Made by a program: the position numbers and the translations under genes. From contig NZ_JACYXE010000008.1 in assembly GCF_014857905.1 (NCBI RefSeq), positions 1 to 64,000 of the forward strand: DNA of 64,000 nt, given 5' to 3'. The DNA comes from Agilicoccus flavus. Its GTDB lineage: Bacteria > Actinomycetota > Actinomycetes > Actinomycetales > Dermatophilaceae. Of the stretch, positions 16,714 to 26,600 are shown piece by piece (position 1 is the first letter of the stretch; every line of letters begins with the position of its first letter). The notes under the pieces are model-generated. The model was not told the origin of the DNA, made no database searches, and saw nothing but the letters and a program-made list of their open reading frames with translations.

Positions 16714-17285
16714 CCGTCAACCTCACCCTCGCCCTGCTCGTCGGGGTGCTCATCGGCTGCGGCGTCACGCTCATCATGGCGCGCGGGATCGTCCGCGCCC
16801 TGTGCGGTGTCCTGCTCGTCGGCAACGGCATCAACCTGCTCTTCCTCGTCGCGTCGGGCCGCCCCGGGCGGGCGCCGATCGTCGGGCAGAGCGCCGTGGA
16901 GGAGATGAGCGACCCGTTGCCGCAGGCCATGGTGCTCACCGCCATCGTCATCACCCTCGCGCTCACCGGCTTCGTCCTCGCGCTCGCGCACCGGTCGTGG
17001 CAGCTCTCGAACAGCGACCGCGTCGAGGACGACGACGAGGACGCTCGCATCCACCTCAAGGCCGTGGAGAACGACCTGTCCGACAGCGACTTCCACGGCG
17101 GCATCGACACCGAGCCGCTCGCCCCGGGCGAGGACCCCGACCCCGGCGGTCACCACACGTGCGCCCCCGGCGACGTCTTCTGGGACGACGACGAGACCGG
17201 TGACGGGGTCGGCGACGCCGCGTCGGACGGCTCCGACCCCGAAACGTCCACCCCGACCGCCGACCTGACCGGGAGGCGCTCGTGA
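16710..17285 (+). CDS. mrpC: Na+/H+ antiporter subunit C (MrpC, NuoK-like)
   Basis: A 191-residue NuoK-related subunit with three membrane helices in the first 100 residues (NLTLALLVGVLIGCGVTLI, ALCGVLLVGNGINLLFLVA, LPQAMVLTAIVITLALTGFVLALA), including the conserved NGINLL and DPLPQA motifs. The remaining 85 or so residues are a hydrophilic tail very rich in Asp and Glu, making the protein longer than typical MrpC subunits of about 110-150 residues. The GTG start overlaps the mrpA stop and the TGA overlaps the mrpD start. Confidence 0.92.
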   Translation: MTVNLTLALLVGVLIGCGVTLIMARGIVRALCGVLLVGNGINLLFLVASGRPGRAPIVGQSAVEEMSDPLPQAMVLTAIVITLALTGFVLALAHRSWQLSNSDRVEDDDEDARIHLKAVENDLSDSDFHGGIDTEPLAPGEDPDPGGHHTCAPGDVFWDDDETGDGVGDAASDGSDPETSTPTADLTGRRS

Positions 17286-18964
17286 TCGACTCGTTCGCCT
17301 GGCTCGTGCCCCTGCCCGTGGTGCTGCCGCTCATCGGGGCGGGCCTGACCCTCATCGGGAGCCGCGACGACCGTTTCCAGCGCGTCGTCAGCCTCACCGT
17401 CCTCGGGCTCGTCCTCGCGGCGTCGGCGGCGATGCTCGTCCTGTCGCACACGCGGGGCACCCTCGCCGTGGCCGTCGGGGGGTGGCCGCCCCCCATGGGT
17501 ATCGCGCTCGTCGTCGACCGCCTCAGCGCGCTCATGCTCGTCACGTCGACGCTCGTCACCGCCGGCGTCGTCCTCTACGCGATCGGCCAGGGCCGCTCGA
17601 GCGACGACGAGACCGACGCCGGGTCCCCGCTCCCGATCTTCCACCCCACGCTCATGGTCCTCATCGCGGGTGTGTCGACGACGTTCGTCTCGGGCGACCT
17701 GTTCCACGTCTACGTCGGCTTCGAGATGCTGCTCGTCGCGAGCTTCGTCCTGCTCACGCTCGGCGGGTCCGTCGACCGGGTGCGGGCCGGCGTCAACTAC
17801 GTCTTCGTCAGCCTGCTGTCCTCGCTCGTCTTCCTCCTCGCCATCGCGCTCGTCTACGCGGCGACGGGCACGGTGACGCTCGCGCACCTGGCCGGCCGCC
17901 TCGACGCACTGCCCGAGGGAACCCGCACGACGCTCCACCTGCTCCTGCTGCTCGGGTTCGCCATCAAGGCCGCCGTCTTCCCGATGTCGGGGTGGCTGCC
18001 CGACTCGTACCCGACCGCACCGGCACCGGTCACCGCCGTCTTCGCCGGCCTGCTCACCAAGGTCGGCGTGTACGCGATCATCCGCACGCAGACGCTGCTC
18101 TTCCCGGGGGACCGCCTCGACACGCTGCTCATGATCGCCGCGGCGGCGACCATGGTCGTCGGCATCCTCGGCGCCATCGCCCAGGACGACATCAAGCGGA
18201 TGCTGTCGTTCACGCTCGTCAGCCACATCGGGTACATGCTCTTCGGCGTGGCGACGCACACGCAGATCGGGCTCTCGGCGGCGCTGTTCTACACGATCCA
18301 TCATATCGTCGTGCAGACCACCCTCTTCCTCGTCACGGGGCTGGTGGAGTGGCGCGGCGGCAGCACGAGCCTGTCCGAGCTGGGCGGGCTCGCGCGGACG
18401 GCCCCGGTCATCGCCGTCCTCTTCTTCGTCCCCGCGATGAACCTCGCGGGCATCCCGCCGTTCTCGGGCTTCCTCGGCAAGGTCGGGCTCATGCAGGCCG
18501 GCGTCGAGGTGGGCTCGCCCGTGGCGTACACGCTCGTCGGTGTCTCGGCCCTGACGAGCCTGCTCACGCTGTACGCGATCTCCCGCGTGTGGGGGCGGGC
18601 GTTCTGGCGCCGTCCCGTCTCGGCCCCGGGGGCCCTGGAACGGGTGCTGGGCTCCGGCGCGTCGGCCGGCGGCGGCGTGGGCGACGCGCCCGGCATCGGT
18701 GCCGCCCCGACGCCCCGGGTGACCGGGGAGGACGACCAACCGACCGGCGCCATCGACACCGGCGTGGACGACCTGAGCCTGCGCACCGTGCCGCGCGGCA
18801 TGATCGCGCCCGCGGCGCTGCTCGTCGTCGTCAGCGTCGCTCTCACCCTCGTCGCCGGACCCCTGTACGAGGTGACCGACGCCGCGGCCGCGTCGCTGTG
18901 GGAACGGACGCCCTACGTCGACACCGTGCTGCAGCTCGAACGTGCGGGGGTGGTGGCCCCGTGA
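17282..18964 (+). CDS. mrpD: Na+/H+ antiporter subunit D (MrpD)
   Basis: A 560-residue NuoM/N-like antiporter subunit. Conserved segments are LFHVYVGFEMLLVASFVLL with the helix-5 Glu, IKAAVFPMSGWLPDSYPTAPAPVTAVFAGLLTKVGVYA (about residues 226-263) carrying essential Lys positions, and DDIKRMLSFTLVSHIGYML. A cytoplasmic loop (about 455-500) is Gly/Pro/Asp-rich. Starts and stops overlap mrpC and mrpE by 4 nt. It works with MrpA as one of the two proton/sodium-conducting modules. Confidence 0.93.
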   Translation: MIDSFAWLVPLPVVLPLIGAGLTLIGSRDDRFQRVVSLTVLGLVLAASAAMLVLSHTRGTLAVAVGGWPPPMGIALVVDRLSALMLVTSTLVTAGVVLYAIGQGRSSDDETDAGSPLPIFHPTLMVLIAGVSTTFVSGDLFHVYVGFEMLLVASFVLLTLGGSVDRVRAGVNYVFVSLLSSLVFLLAIALVYAATGTVTLAHLAGRLDALPEGTRTTLHLLLLLGFAIKAAVFPMSGWLPDSYPTAPAPVTAVFAGLLTKVGVYAIIRTQTLLFPGDRLDTLLMIAAAATMVVGILGAIAQDDIKRMLSFTLVSHIGYMLFGVATHTQIGLSAALFYTIHHIVVQTTLFLVTGLVEWRGGSTSLSELGGLARTAPVIAVLFFVPAMNLAGIPPFSGFLGKVGLMQAGVEVGSPVAYTLVGVSALTSLLTLYAISRVWGRAFWRRPVSAPGALERVLGSGASAGGGVGDAPGIGAAPTPRVTGEDDQPTGAIDTGVDDLSLRTVPRGMIAPAALLVVVSVALTLVAGPLYEVTDAAAASLWERTPYVDTVLQLERAGVVAP

Positions 18965-19650
18965 GCTCGGCCGACACCTCGCGCGGCACGCCGCGACGCC
19001 GCGCCCGCCCAGCGAGCGGCCGCGTCCGTCCGCTTCCGCTCCTGCTGCTCACCGCCGTGTGGGTCCTGCTGTGGGGCAACCTGTCCGTCGGGAACGTCGT
19101 GGCCGGGCTGCTCGTGGGCCTCGTCGTCCTTGTCCTCTTCCCGCTCCCGTACGCCGAGTTCCGGACCCGCGTCCGGCCAATCGCCCTGCTCGTGCTCCTC
19201 GGACGGTTCCTGTTCGACCTCGTGACCGCCAGCCTCGTCATGGCCTACCAGGCCGCGGCGCCGTGGGTGCGTCCGCAGGGCCGGCTGATGACCGTGCCCC
19301 TGCGCACCCACGACGAGGTCCTCGCCACGCTCACAGCCGAGATGACCGGCCTCATCCCCGGGTCGATCATCGTCGACCTGGACGTCGACCGCCGGGAGAT
19401 GCTCATCCACGCCTTCGACGTGCCCGACCAGGAGGCGTTCGACCGGGTGATGGCGACCGTGCAGGGGCAGGAGGACCGGGTCCTGCGGGCCTTCGTCACA
19501 CCCGACGCCGAGTCCGCCGCCCGGCCCACGGACGCGGGCGCCGACCCGCCGGCGAACACGGCGACGGACCCCGACCCGGACCGACGGTCGGACGCGGATG
19601 CGGACGCGGCCCCGGGCGCCGACCCCGACACGACGGGACGAGCCCGATGA
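18961..19650 (+). CDS. mrpE: Na+/H+ antiporter subunit E (MrpE)
   Basis: A 229-residue MrpE. Two adjacent membrane helices (PLLLLTAVWVLLWGNL and VAGLLVGLVVLVLFPL) are followed by IALLVLLGRFLFDLVTASLVMAYQAA and the soluble EMTGLIPGSIIVDLDVDRREMLIHAFD block diagnostic of the family. A tail of about 50 residues at the C-terminus is Asp/Ala/Pro-rich and probably disordered. It is overlapped by 4 nt on both sides. Confidence 0.9.
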   Translation: MSSADTSRGTPRRRARPASGRVRPLPLLLLTAVWVLLWGNLSVGNVVAGLLVGLVVLVLFPLPYAEFRTRVRPIALLVLLGRFLFDLVTASLVMAYQAAAPWVRPQGRLMTVPLRTHDEVLATLTAEMTGLIPGSIIVDLDVDRREMLIHAFDVPDQEAFDRVMATVQGQEDRVLRAFVTPDAESAARPTDAGADPPANTATDPDPDRRSDADADAAPGADPDTTGRAR

Positions 19651-20015
19651 ACCCCCTCTTCGTCGCGGTCGTCACCGCCGTCCTCGGGACCGCCGCCGTC
19701 CTCGCCACCATCCGCATCGTCCGCGGACCCAGCGTCCTCGACCGCGCGGTGGGGGCCGACGTCCTCGTGTCGATCCTCGTCATCTCGCTCGGCGTGGAGG
19801 CGGCGGTGAACCGGCACTCGACGACGCTGCCGATCCTCGTCTCGCTCTCGCTCGTCGGTTTCGTCGGGTCGGTCGCCGTGGCGCGGTTCGCCGCGCGGGA
19901 CGCCGACCCACGGGCCGGGACGACACGGGTCGACCCGCAGACGGGGCTCGTCACCGTCGACCGCGGCGACCCCTCCGGCTCCGGCGGCGACGACGCGTCG
20001 CCCCAGGTGCCCTGA
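19647..20015 (+). CDS. mrpF: Na+/H+ antiporter subunit F (MrpF)
   Basis: A 122-residue small membrane subunit with the MrpF signature RIVRGPSVLDRAVGADVLVS (about residues 23-42) between the first two of three helices. A hydrophilic tail of about 35 residues follows. The ATG overlaps the mrpE stop. It is required for assembly of the antiporter complex. Confidence 0.9.
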   Translation: MNPLFVAVVTAVLGTAAVLATIRIVRGPSVLDRAVGADVLVSILVISLGVEAAVNRHSTTLPILVSLSLVGFVGSVAVARFAARDADPRAGTTRVDPQTGLVTVDRGDPSGSGGDDASPQVP

Positions 20016-20028
20016 TGAGAGGACGGCC

Positions 20029-20445
20029 GTGACCCCCACCACCTCGACCACCCTGGCGAGCGCGACCCCGTCGATCTCGTGGATCGGCGTCGCCGACGCG
20101 CTCGGCGGGGTCTTCCTCCTGCTCGCCGCGGCCCTGTGCCTGACGTCGGCGGTGGGGCTGCTGCGCCTGCCGGACCTCTACTCGCGCATGCACGCGGCGA
20201 GCAAGCCGCAGGCGCTGGGCATGCTCGTCATGCTCGTCGGACTCGGTCTGACGATGCGCCAGGAGCTCGACGTCGGCATGATGGCGCTCATCGCCGTCTT
20301 CCAGCTCCTCACCATCCCGGTGTCGGCGCACCTGCTGGCCCGGGCCAAGTACCGGGAGGTGATCGGTGCCCAGGAGCAGGGCACCGGATGGCAGGCCCCC
20401 GGTGCGACGGCCACCGGAACCCCCGACGGAGAGGACCGCAGATGA
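20029..20445 (+). CDS. mrpG: Na+/H+ antiporter subunit G (MrpG)
   Basis: A 138-residue subunit with three membrane helices and the family motif TSAVGLLRLPDLYSRMHAASKPQALG (about residues 41-66). The GTG start lies 13 nt after mrpF with an upstream gagagg Shine-Dalgarno. Its stop overlaps the ATG of the sulfhydrylase gene, so the Mrp complex and that enzyme appear to be translated from one mRNA. Confidence 0.9.
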   Translation: MTPTTSTTLASATPSISWIGVADALGGVFLLLAAALCLTSAVGLLRLPDLYSRMHAASKPQALGMLVMLVGLGLTMRQELDVGMMALIAVFQLLTIPVSAHLLARAKYREVIGAQEQGTGWQAPGATATGTPDGEDRR

Positions 20446-21779
20446 GTGCGCAGCACGGCGAGTGGGCGTTCGAGACGAGGGCCCTGCACGCGGGTCAGAC
20501 CCCCGACGCCCAGACCGGGGCGCGCGCCCTGCCGATCTACCAGACGACGTCGTTCGTCTTCCCCGACGCGCAGACGGCCGCGGACCGGTTCGCCCTGGCC
20601 GACCTGGGCCCGATCTACACGAGGCTCGGCAACCCCACCCAGCAGGCGGTCGAGGAGCGCATCGCCTCCCTCGAGGGCGGGGTCGGGGCCCTGCTGCTCG
20701 CGTCCGGGCAGGCCGCGACGACCCTCGCGATCCTCAACGTGGCCTCGGCCGGCGACCATGTCGTCGCGAGCTCGGCGCTCTACGGCGGGACGTACAACCT
20801 GCTCAAGTACACGCTGGCGCGGCTCGGGGTGAGTACGACGTTCGTCGACGACATCACCGATCTCGGGCAGTGGCGCGCCGCCGTGCGCCCCGAGACGAAG
20901 GTCCTCTTCGGCGAGACCGTGAGCAATCCCGACAGCAAGATCCTCGACGTGGCCGGGGTCGCGGACGTCGCCCACGAGGCGGGCGTGCCCCTGTTCGTCG
21001 ACAACACCGTCGCGACCTCGTATCTCCTGCGGCCGCTGGAGCACGGCGCCGACGTCGTGCTGCACTCGGCGACGAAGTACCTGGGTGGCCACGGCACGTC
21101 GATCGGCGGCGTCATCGTCGACGGCGGCAGCTTCGACTTCGCGGCGGACCCGGCCCGCTTCCCCGGGTTCAACGAGCCGTCGGCGAGCTATCACGGGCTC
21201 GTGTTCGCCCGCGACCTCGGCGTGGGGTCGCCGCTCGGGGCGAATCTCGCGTTCGTGCTCAAGGCCCGGGTCGAGCTGCTGCGCGACCTCGGTTCGGCGA
21301 TTTCGCCGTTCAACGCGTTCCTCATCGCCCAGGGCATCGAGACCCTGGCGCTGCGCATGGACCGCCACGTCGAGAACACCGCGGCGGTGGCGAAGTACCT
21401 CGTCGCACACCCGCAGGTCGAGCGCGTCTTCTACGCGTCCCTGCCCGACAGCCCCTACCACGCGCTCGCGCAGCGCTACCTGCCCCGGGGCGCCGGAGCG
21501 GTGCTGTCGTTCGAGATCGCCGGCGGTCTCGACGCCGGGCGGGCGTTCGTCGACGGGTGCGAGCTGCACAGCCACGTCGCCAACATCGGTGACGTCCGTT
21601 CGCTCGTCATCCACCCGGCGTCGACGACGCACAGCCAGGGCTCCGACGAGGACCGCCGCGGCGCCGGCGTCACCCCCGGCCTCGTGCGGCTCGCCGTCGG
21701 CATCGAGCACGTGGACGACATCCTCGCCGACCTCGACCGGGGCTTCGCGGCCGCCGCGTCGACGACGGGCACCGACTGA
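20442..21779 (+). CDS. O-acetylhomoserine (thiol)-lyase / sulfhydrylase
   Basis: A 445-residue PLP enzyme of the Cys/Met metabolism family that joins O-acetylhomoserine with sulfide or methanethiol to make homocysteine or methionine. Family blocks are TRALHAGQTPDAQTGARALPIYQTTSFVF, YTRLGNPTQQAVEERIASLEGG (about residues 65-86), VDNTVATSYLLRPLEHGADVVLHSATKYLGGHG with the PLP-binding Lys (about residue 212), and the long insertion ending SYHGLVFARDLG that separates O-acetylhomoserine sulfhydrylases from shorter cystathionine enzymes. The C-terminal HPASTTHSQ motif is present. It is translationally coupled to mrpG (ATGA). Confidence 0.9.
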   Translation: MSAQHGEWAFETRALHAGQTPDAQTGARALPIYQTTSFVFPDAQTAADRFALADLGPIYTRLGNPTQQAVEERIASLEGGVGALLLASGQAATTLAILNVASAGDHVVASSALYGGTYNLLKYTLARLGVSTTFVDDITDLGQWRAAVRPETKVLFGETVSNPDSKILDVAGVADVAHEAGVPLFVDNTVATSYLLRPLEHGADVVLHSATKYLGGHGTSIGGVIVDGGSFDFAADPARFPGFNEPSASYHGLVFARDLGVGSPLGANLAFVLKARVELLRDLGSAISPFNAFLIAQGIETLALRMDRHVENTAAVAKYLVAHPQVERVFYASLPDSPYHALAQRYLPRGAGAVLSFEIAGGLDAGRAFVDGCELHSHVANIGDVRSLVIHPASTTHSQGSDEDRRGAGVTPGLVRLAVGIEHVDDILADLDRGFAAAASTTGTD

Positions 21780-21831
21780 CGGCGTCCCGAACGCCGGCCG
21801 CCGCCACCGTGGCCTCCGACGGTCGGGTCGG

Positions 21832-22161
21832 TCAGCCGGGTCGGTCCACCGACAGCTCGCCCATCGGGCCCCATCCGGGGGAGTCGATCTGCGCGTTGAT
21901 GATCTGCGGCGTGGCCGACAGGTAGGCCGGGAACTCGTCCTGCATCGCCCGGAAGTGGGCGGAGGTCACGTGCGGCTCGGCGCCGTCGTCGGTGAACGCC
22001 TCGATGAGGACGTACAGGTTCGGGTCGTCGACGCTGCGGGACCAGTCGAACCACAGGTTGCCGGGCTCGGCCCGCGTCGCCTCGGTGAACGGGCGGCTGA
22101 TCTGCGGCCACGCGTCGGCGTGCTCGGGCTTCACGGGGAACTTCACGTTGATGATGATCAC
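21832..22161 (-). CDS. Putative antibiotic biosynthesis monooxygenase (ABM) family protein
   Basis: A 109-residue single ABM-type ferredoxin-like domain: an IIINVKFPVKPEHADAWPQISRPFTEATRAEPGNLWFDWSRS start, and central VLIEAFTDDGAEPHVTSAHFRAM. It resembles YgiN-type quinol monooxygenases, though it is not assigned to a reaction. The GTG at 22161 follows a GGAGAG box at good spacing; the open frame upstream is not protein-like. It lies downstream of the DAACS gene on the same strand, but a strong hairpin separates them. Confidence 0.75.
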   Translation of the reverse strand: MIIINVKFPVKPEHADAWPQISRPFTEATRAEPGNLWFDWSRSVDDPNLYVLIEAFTDDGAEPHVTSAHFRAMQDEFPAYLSATPQIINAQIDSPGWGPMGELSVDRPG

Positions 22162-22206
22162 GGTGCTCTCCTGGGCGCGTCGGGGTTCGGGCTGCCAGCC
22201 TCTCAC

Positions 22207-22235
22207 CGGGCCCGGCCGGTGCGGAAGCGGGCCCG
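22207..22235 (-). terminator. Hairpin between DAACS gene and monooxygenase-like gene
   Basis: Two copies of the self-complementary octamer cgggcccg (22207-22214 and 22228-22235) can pair across a 13-nt loop just after the symporter stop codon. Confidence 0.45.
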
Positions 22236-22240
22236 CCCCC

Positions 22241-23452
22241 TCAGGTGGTGGCGGGGGATCGGGTGGGTTCGGGGTCGTCCGCCCGGTCGCGCTTCATGAA
22301 CCGGTCGACGGTCGCGGCGATCGCGGCGTCCCCGGTGACGTTCGTCGCGGTCCCGAAGGAGTCGATGGCGATGTAGGTCGCGATCATGAGGCCCACCTGC
22401 GGCTCGGTGAACCCGAGCATCGAGCTGAGCAGGCCGGCCGCCGTCATGATGGCGCCGCCGGGGACCCCCGGCGCGGCGATCATCGTGACGCCGAGCATGA
22501 GGATGAAGCCGATGAACACCCCCGTCTGGACCGGCAGCCCGTAGAGGTACATGACGGCCAGGGAGAAGCACGTGATCTTCAACGTCGAGCCGGCGAGGTG
22601 GATGGTCGCGCACAGCGGGACGACGAACGAGGCGACCGACTCGCGCACGCCGAGCGAGACCGTCTGCCGCAGCGTGACGGGGATCGTCGCCGCCGAGGAC
22701 GAGGTGCCCAGTGCCGTGGCGTACGCGGGGAGCATCGTCCGCAGCATGCGCAGCGGGTTGCGCCGCGTCAGCGCGCCGGCCACCGAGAACTGGATCAGGA
22801 GCAGGACGACCGTGAGGGCGAAGACCATGAGGACGACGCCGAGGAACGTCGTGACGACCGCCCAGACCTGGCCGGCCGTGGTCATGTTGAGGAAGATGCC
22901 GAAGACGTAGACCGGCAGCAGGGGGATGATGACCGCGGCGATGACCGTGTTGACGATGTCGCGGAGCTCGGAGAACGCGCGCGCCACGACGTCCCCCCGC
23001 ACGACCGTCAGGGTGACCCCGACGACGAACGCGAGGACGAGGGCCGTCATGACGCCCATGACCGGCGGCATCTCGATCTCGAAGAACGGCGCGAGCAGCG
23101 CGTCCTCGGGGTTGGTGACCGACTGGGCCGAGCGTCCCGCGAGCAGTCCCGGCAGCACGAGGCTGCTCACGCCGAAGCCGAGCAGGCCCGCGAAGACCGT
23201 GGAGCCGTAGGCGATCGCCGCCGTCGCCGCCAGCCATGTCCCGGCGCCGCGCCCGAGCTCGGCGATCGCGGGCGTGATGAGGCCCACGATGATCAGCGGG
23301 ATGACGAAGGCGAGGAAGTTGCCGAAGATCCCGTTGAACGTCACGAAGACCCGCGTGAGCCACTCGGGGAAGAAGAGCCCGCAGATCACCCCGAGGACGA
23401 TGGCGACGACGATGCGGGGCAGGAGGCCGATCCGACGGCGGGGCGCGCTCAT
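22241..23452 (-). CDS. Dicarboxylate/amino acid:cation symporter (DAACS family)
   Basis: A 403-residue sodium- or proton-coupled carrier of the glutamate/dicarboxylate family. It shows the family's AFVIPLIIVGLITPAIAELG block (about residues 48-67), the hairpin-1 serine-rich region ALGTSSSAATIPVT (about 243-256), and the HP2/TM8 region PGVPGGAIMTAAGLLSSMLG followed by AIDSFGTATNVTGDAAIAATV, which holds the conserved D-x-x-x-T-x-x-N-V substrate-binding pattern. Substrate is probably a dicarboxylate or acidic/neutral amino acid. The ATG is 6 nt after a TAGGCT hexamer. Confidence 0.9.
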   Translation of the reverse strand: MSAPRRRIGLLPRIVVAIVLGVICGLFFPEWLTRVFVTFNGIFGNFLAFVIPLIIVGLITPAIAELGRGAGTWLAATAAIAYGSTVFAGLLGFGVSSLVLPGLLAGRSAQSVTNPEDALLAPFFEIEMPPVMGVMTALVLAFVVGVTLTVVRGDVVARAFSELRDIVNTVIAAVIIPLLPVYVFGIFLNMTTAGQVWAVVTTFLGVVLMVFALTVVLLLIQFSVAGALTRRNPLRMLRTMLPAYATALGTSSSAATIPVTLRQTVSLGVRESVASFVVPLCATIHLAGSTLKITCFSLAVMYLYGLPVQTGVFIGFILMLGVTMIAAPGVPGGAIMTAAGLLSSMLGFTEPQVGLMIATYIAIDSFGTATNVTGDAAIAATVDRFMKRDRADDPEPTRSPATT

Positions 23453-23458
23453 CCGCGC

Positions 23459-23464
23459 AGCCTA
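23459..23464 (-). promoter_or_regulatory. -10 element, leaderless promoter of DAACS gene
   Basis: TAGGCT, then 6 nt, then the ATG at 23452. No Shine-Dalgarno is present. Confidence 0.6.
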
Positions 23465-23588
23465 ACGGCAGGGGTTCGCCGAACCCGTCCGCCCGAACCC
23501 CTTCGGTCGCACCGGGGTCCGGTCATCCGCCGCCCGCCGACGGCGCTGCGGCGGGCGGTCGCTGCGCGGTCGACTCGCGGGCGCTCCC

Positions 23589-23594
23589 TATCCT
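23589..23594 (+). promoter_or_regulatory. -10 element upstream of hrpA
   Basis: TATCCT, then 7 nt, then the GTG at 23602. The gap happens to contain ggaggg, but it sits too close to the start to act normally. Confidence 0.5.
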
Positions 23595-23601
23595 GGAGGG
23601 C

Positions 23602-26600
23602 GTGCCCGAGAACCCCCCGACTCCCGACGCCCCTCGCCCCGCCGCGCAGGGCCGGTCGGGCGCGCGCGGGCGTGGTCGGCGCCGCGGCGGGGGGACGGGC
23701 CGGGCCGAGCGCGCCGGCGGGCCGGAACGCTCCGGGGGGCCGGAGCGCGCCGGACGGCGCGGTCCCCGATCGCCGGAGCGTGACACGCCCGCGCAGCGGG
23801 AGGCCCGCGCCCGGCGACGGGAACAGGCGCAGCAGGCCAGGCGGGCCGGGCTCGACGCCCTCACCCTGACGTTCCCGGAGGACCTGCCGGTCAGCGCCCG
23901 GCGCGAGGAGATCGCGGCCGCGATCCGCGATCACCAGGTCGTCGTCGTCGCGGGGGAGACCGGGTCGGGCAAGACGACCCAGCTCCCGAAGATCTGTCTC
24001 GAGCTCGGCCGGGGGGTCGACGGGCTCATCGGTCACACGCAGCCTCGGCGCATCGCCGCCCGGGCCGTGGCGGAGCGCGTCGCGGAGGAGCTCGACGTCG
24101 AGCTGGGCGGCGCGGTCGGGTACCAGGTCCGGTTCACCGACGTCAGCAGCGCCGGCACCCTCGTCAAGGTGATGACCGACGGCGTCCTGCTCAACGAGCT
24201 CCAGCGGGACCGCGACCTGCGCCGATACGACACGATCATCATCGACGAGGCCCACGAGCGCAGCCTCAACATCGACTTCCTCCTCGGCTACCTGCGCCGC
24301 CTGCTGCCGCGGCGCCCCGACCTCAAGGTCGTCATCACCTCGGCGACGATCGATCCCCACCGGTTCGCCCGGCACTTCGACGTCGGTGGGTCACCGGCCC
24401 CGGTCGTCGAGGTGTCGGGGCGCACCTACCCCGTCGAGATCCGGTACCGGCCGCTCGTCCGCTCCCGCCCGAGCCGGAAGCCGGGGGGCGCGCCGGAGGA
24501 CGTCGAGATCGACCAGGTCACCGGCATCTGCGAGGCCGTCGAGGAGCTGTGGACCGAGGCGGCCCCGGGCCACGACCGCGACGGCGCCGGGACCGACATC
24601 CTCGTCTTCTGCTCCGGTGAGCGCGAGATCCGTGACGCCGCCGAGGCGCTGACCGGCCTGAATCTCCCGGCGACCGAGATCCTGCCCCTGTTCGGGCGGT
24701 TGTCCGCCGCCGAGCAGCATCGCGTCTTCGAGCGCCGGGCCGCCGGGACGCGCCGCATCGTCGTCTCGACGAACGTCGCCGAGACGTCGCTGACCGTGCC
24801 GGGCATCCGCTACGTCGTCGACACCGGCACGGCCCGCATCTCGCGCTACAGCCAGCGGACCAAGGTGCAACGGTTGCCGATCGAGCCCATCAGCCGGGCC
24901 AGCGCCGACCAGCGCTCCGGGCGCTGCGGCCGCGTCGCCGACGGCATCGCGGTCCGCCTCTACTCGCAGGAGGACCTCGAGGCGCGCCCGCGGTTCACCG
25001 ACCCCGAGATCCTGCGGACCAACCTGGCATCGGTCATCCTGCAGATGAGCAGCCTCGGCCTCGGCGAGGTGGCCTCGTTCCCCTTCGTCGAGAAGCCCGA
25101 CCCCCGGATGGTCACCGACGGTGTGCGGCTCCTGCACGAGCTGGGCGCCATCGACCCGCAGGAGACCGATCCCCGGCGCCGCCTCACCGGCCTCGGGCGC
25201 AAGATCGCGCGCATCCCCGCCGACCCCCGGCTGGCCCGGATGCTGCTCGCGGCCGACGGCGAGGGGGCCCTCGACGAGGTGATCGTCATCGCCGCGGCAC
25301 TGTCGCTGCAGGACGTGCGGGAACGCCCCGCCGACGCGCAGACGCAGGCCGACCAGGCCCACGCCCGCTTCCGCGACGACCGCTCCGACTTCGTCGGCGT
25401 GCTCAACCTGTGGCAGTACCTGCGCGATCTGCAGCGCGAGGTGTCGGGCAGCGCGTTCCGGCGCCGGTGCAAGGCCGAGTACCTGCACTACCTGCGCGTG
25501 CGCGAGTGGCAGGACCTCGTCTCCCAGTTCCGGTCGGTGGCCGGCGAGCTGGGTCTCCGACGCAACAGCGGCCCCGCGAGCCCCGACGCCGTGCACCGCG
25601 CGCTCCTCACGGGCCTGCTCTCCCAGGTCGGCCTGCGCGACCACGAACGCCGCGACTATCTCGGGGCCCGGGGCGCCCGGTTCGCGATCCAGCCCGGGTC
25701 GGCGCTGTTCCGCAAGCCGCCGGACTGGGTCATGAGCGCCGAGCTCGTCGAGACGAGCCGGTTGTGGGCACGCGTCAACGCCGTCACCGACCCCGCCTGG
25801 GTCGAGGCCGCGGCCGGGCACCTGGTCAAGCGCCAGTACAGCGAGCCCACGTGGAGCCGGAAGCGCGCCGGCGCGGTGGCCAAGGAACGGGTCACGCTGT
25901 ACGGCGTGCCCCTGGCGGCCGACCGCCCCGTCGCCTTCGGCTCGATCGACCCCGCCGCGAGCCGGGACCTGTTCATCCGGCACGCCCTCGTCGACGGGGA
26001 CTGGGACACGACCCACCGCTTCTTCCACGACAACCGGGCGTTGATCGACCGGCTCGCCGACCTCGAGTCCCGGGCCCGCCGCCGCGACATCCTCGTTGAC
26101 GACGAGACGCTCGTGGAGTTCTACGACGAACGACTGCCCGCCGAGGTCGTCTCCGGGGCGCACTTCGACACGTGGTGGAAGGCGGCGCGGCGCGAGCACC
26201 CGGACCTGCTCACGTTCACCGAGGACCTCGTCCTCTCCGAGGCCGGCGACGAGGCCGTGTCCGGTCTCGAGGGCGACTACCCCCACGTGTGGACCCAGGA
26301 CGAGCTGCGGCTGCGCCTGACCTACCAGTTCGAGCCGGGCGCGGACGCCGACGGCGTCACGGTCCACATCCCGATCGAACACCTCAACCAGGTGCGGGAC
26401 GTCGGGTTCGACTGGCTGGTCCCCGGCCTGCGCGCCGAGCTCGCGACGGCGCTCGTGCGATCGCTGCCGAAGACGGTCCGCAAGAACTTCGTCCCGGCCC
26501 CCGACCGAGCGGGCGCCGCGCTGGTCCAGGCCGATCCGGCGAACGGGTCCCTCGTCGACGAGCTCGCGCGCGGCCTGTACATCGCGACCGGACACCGGGT

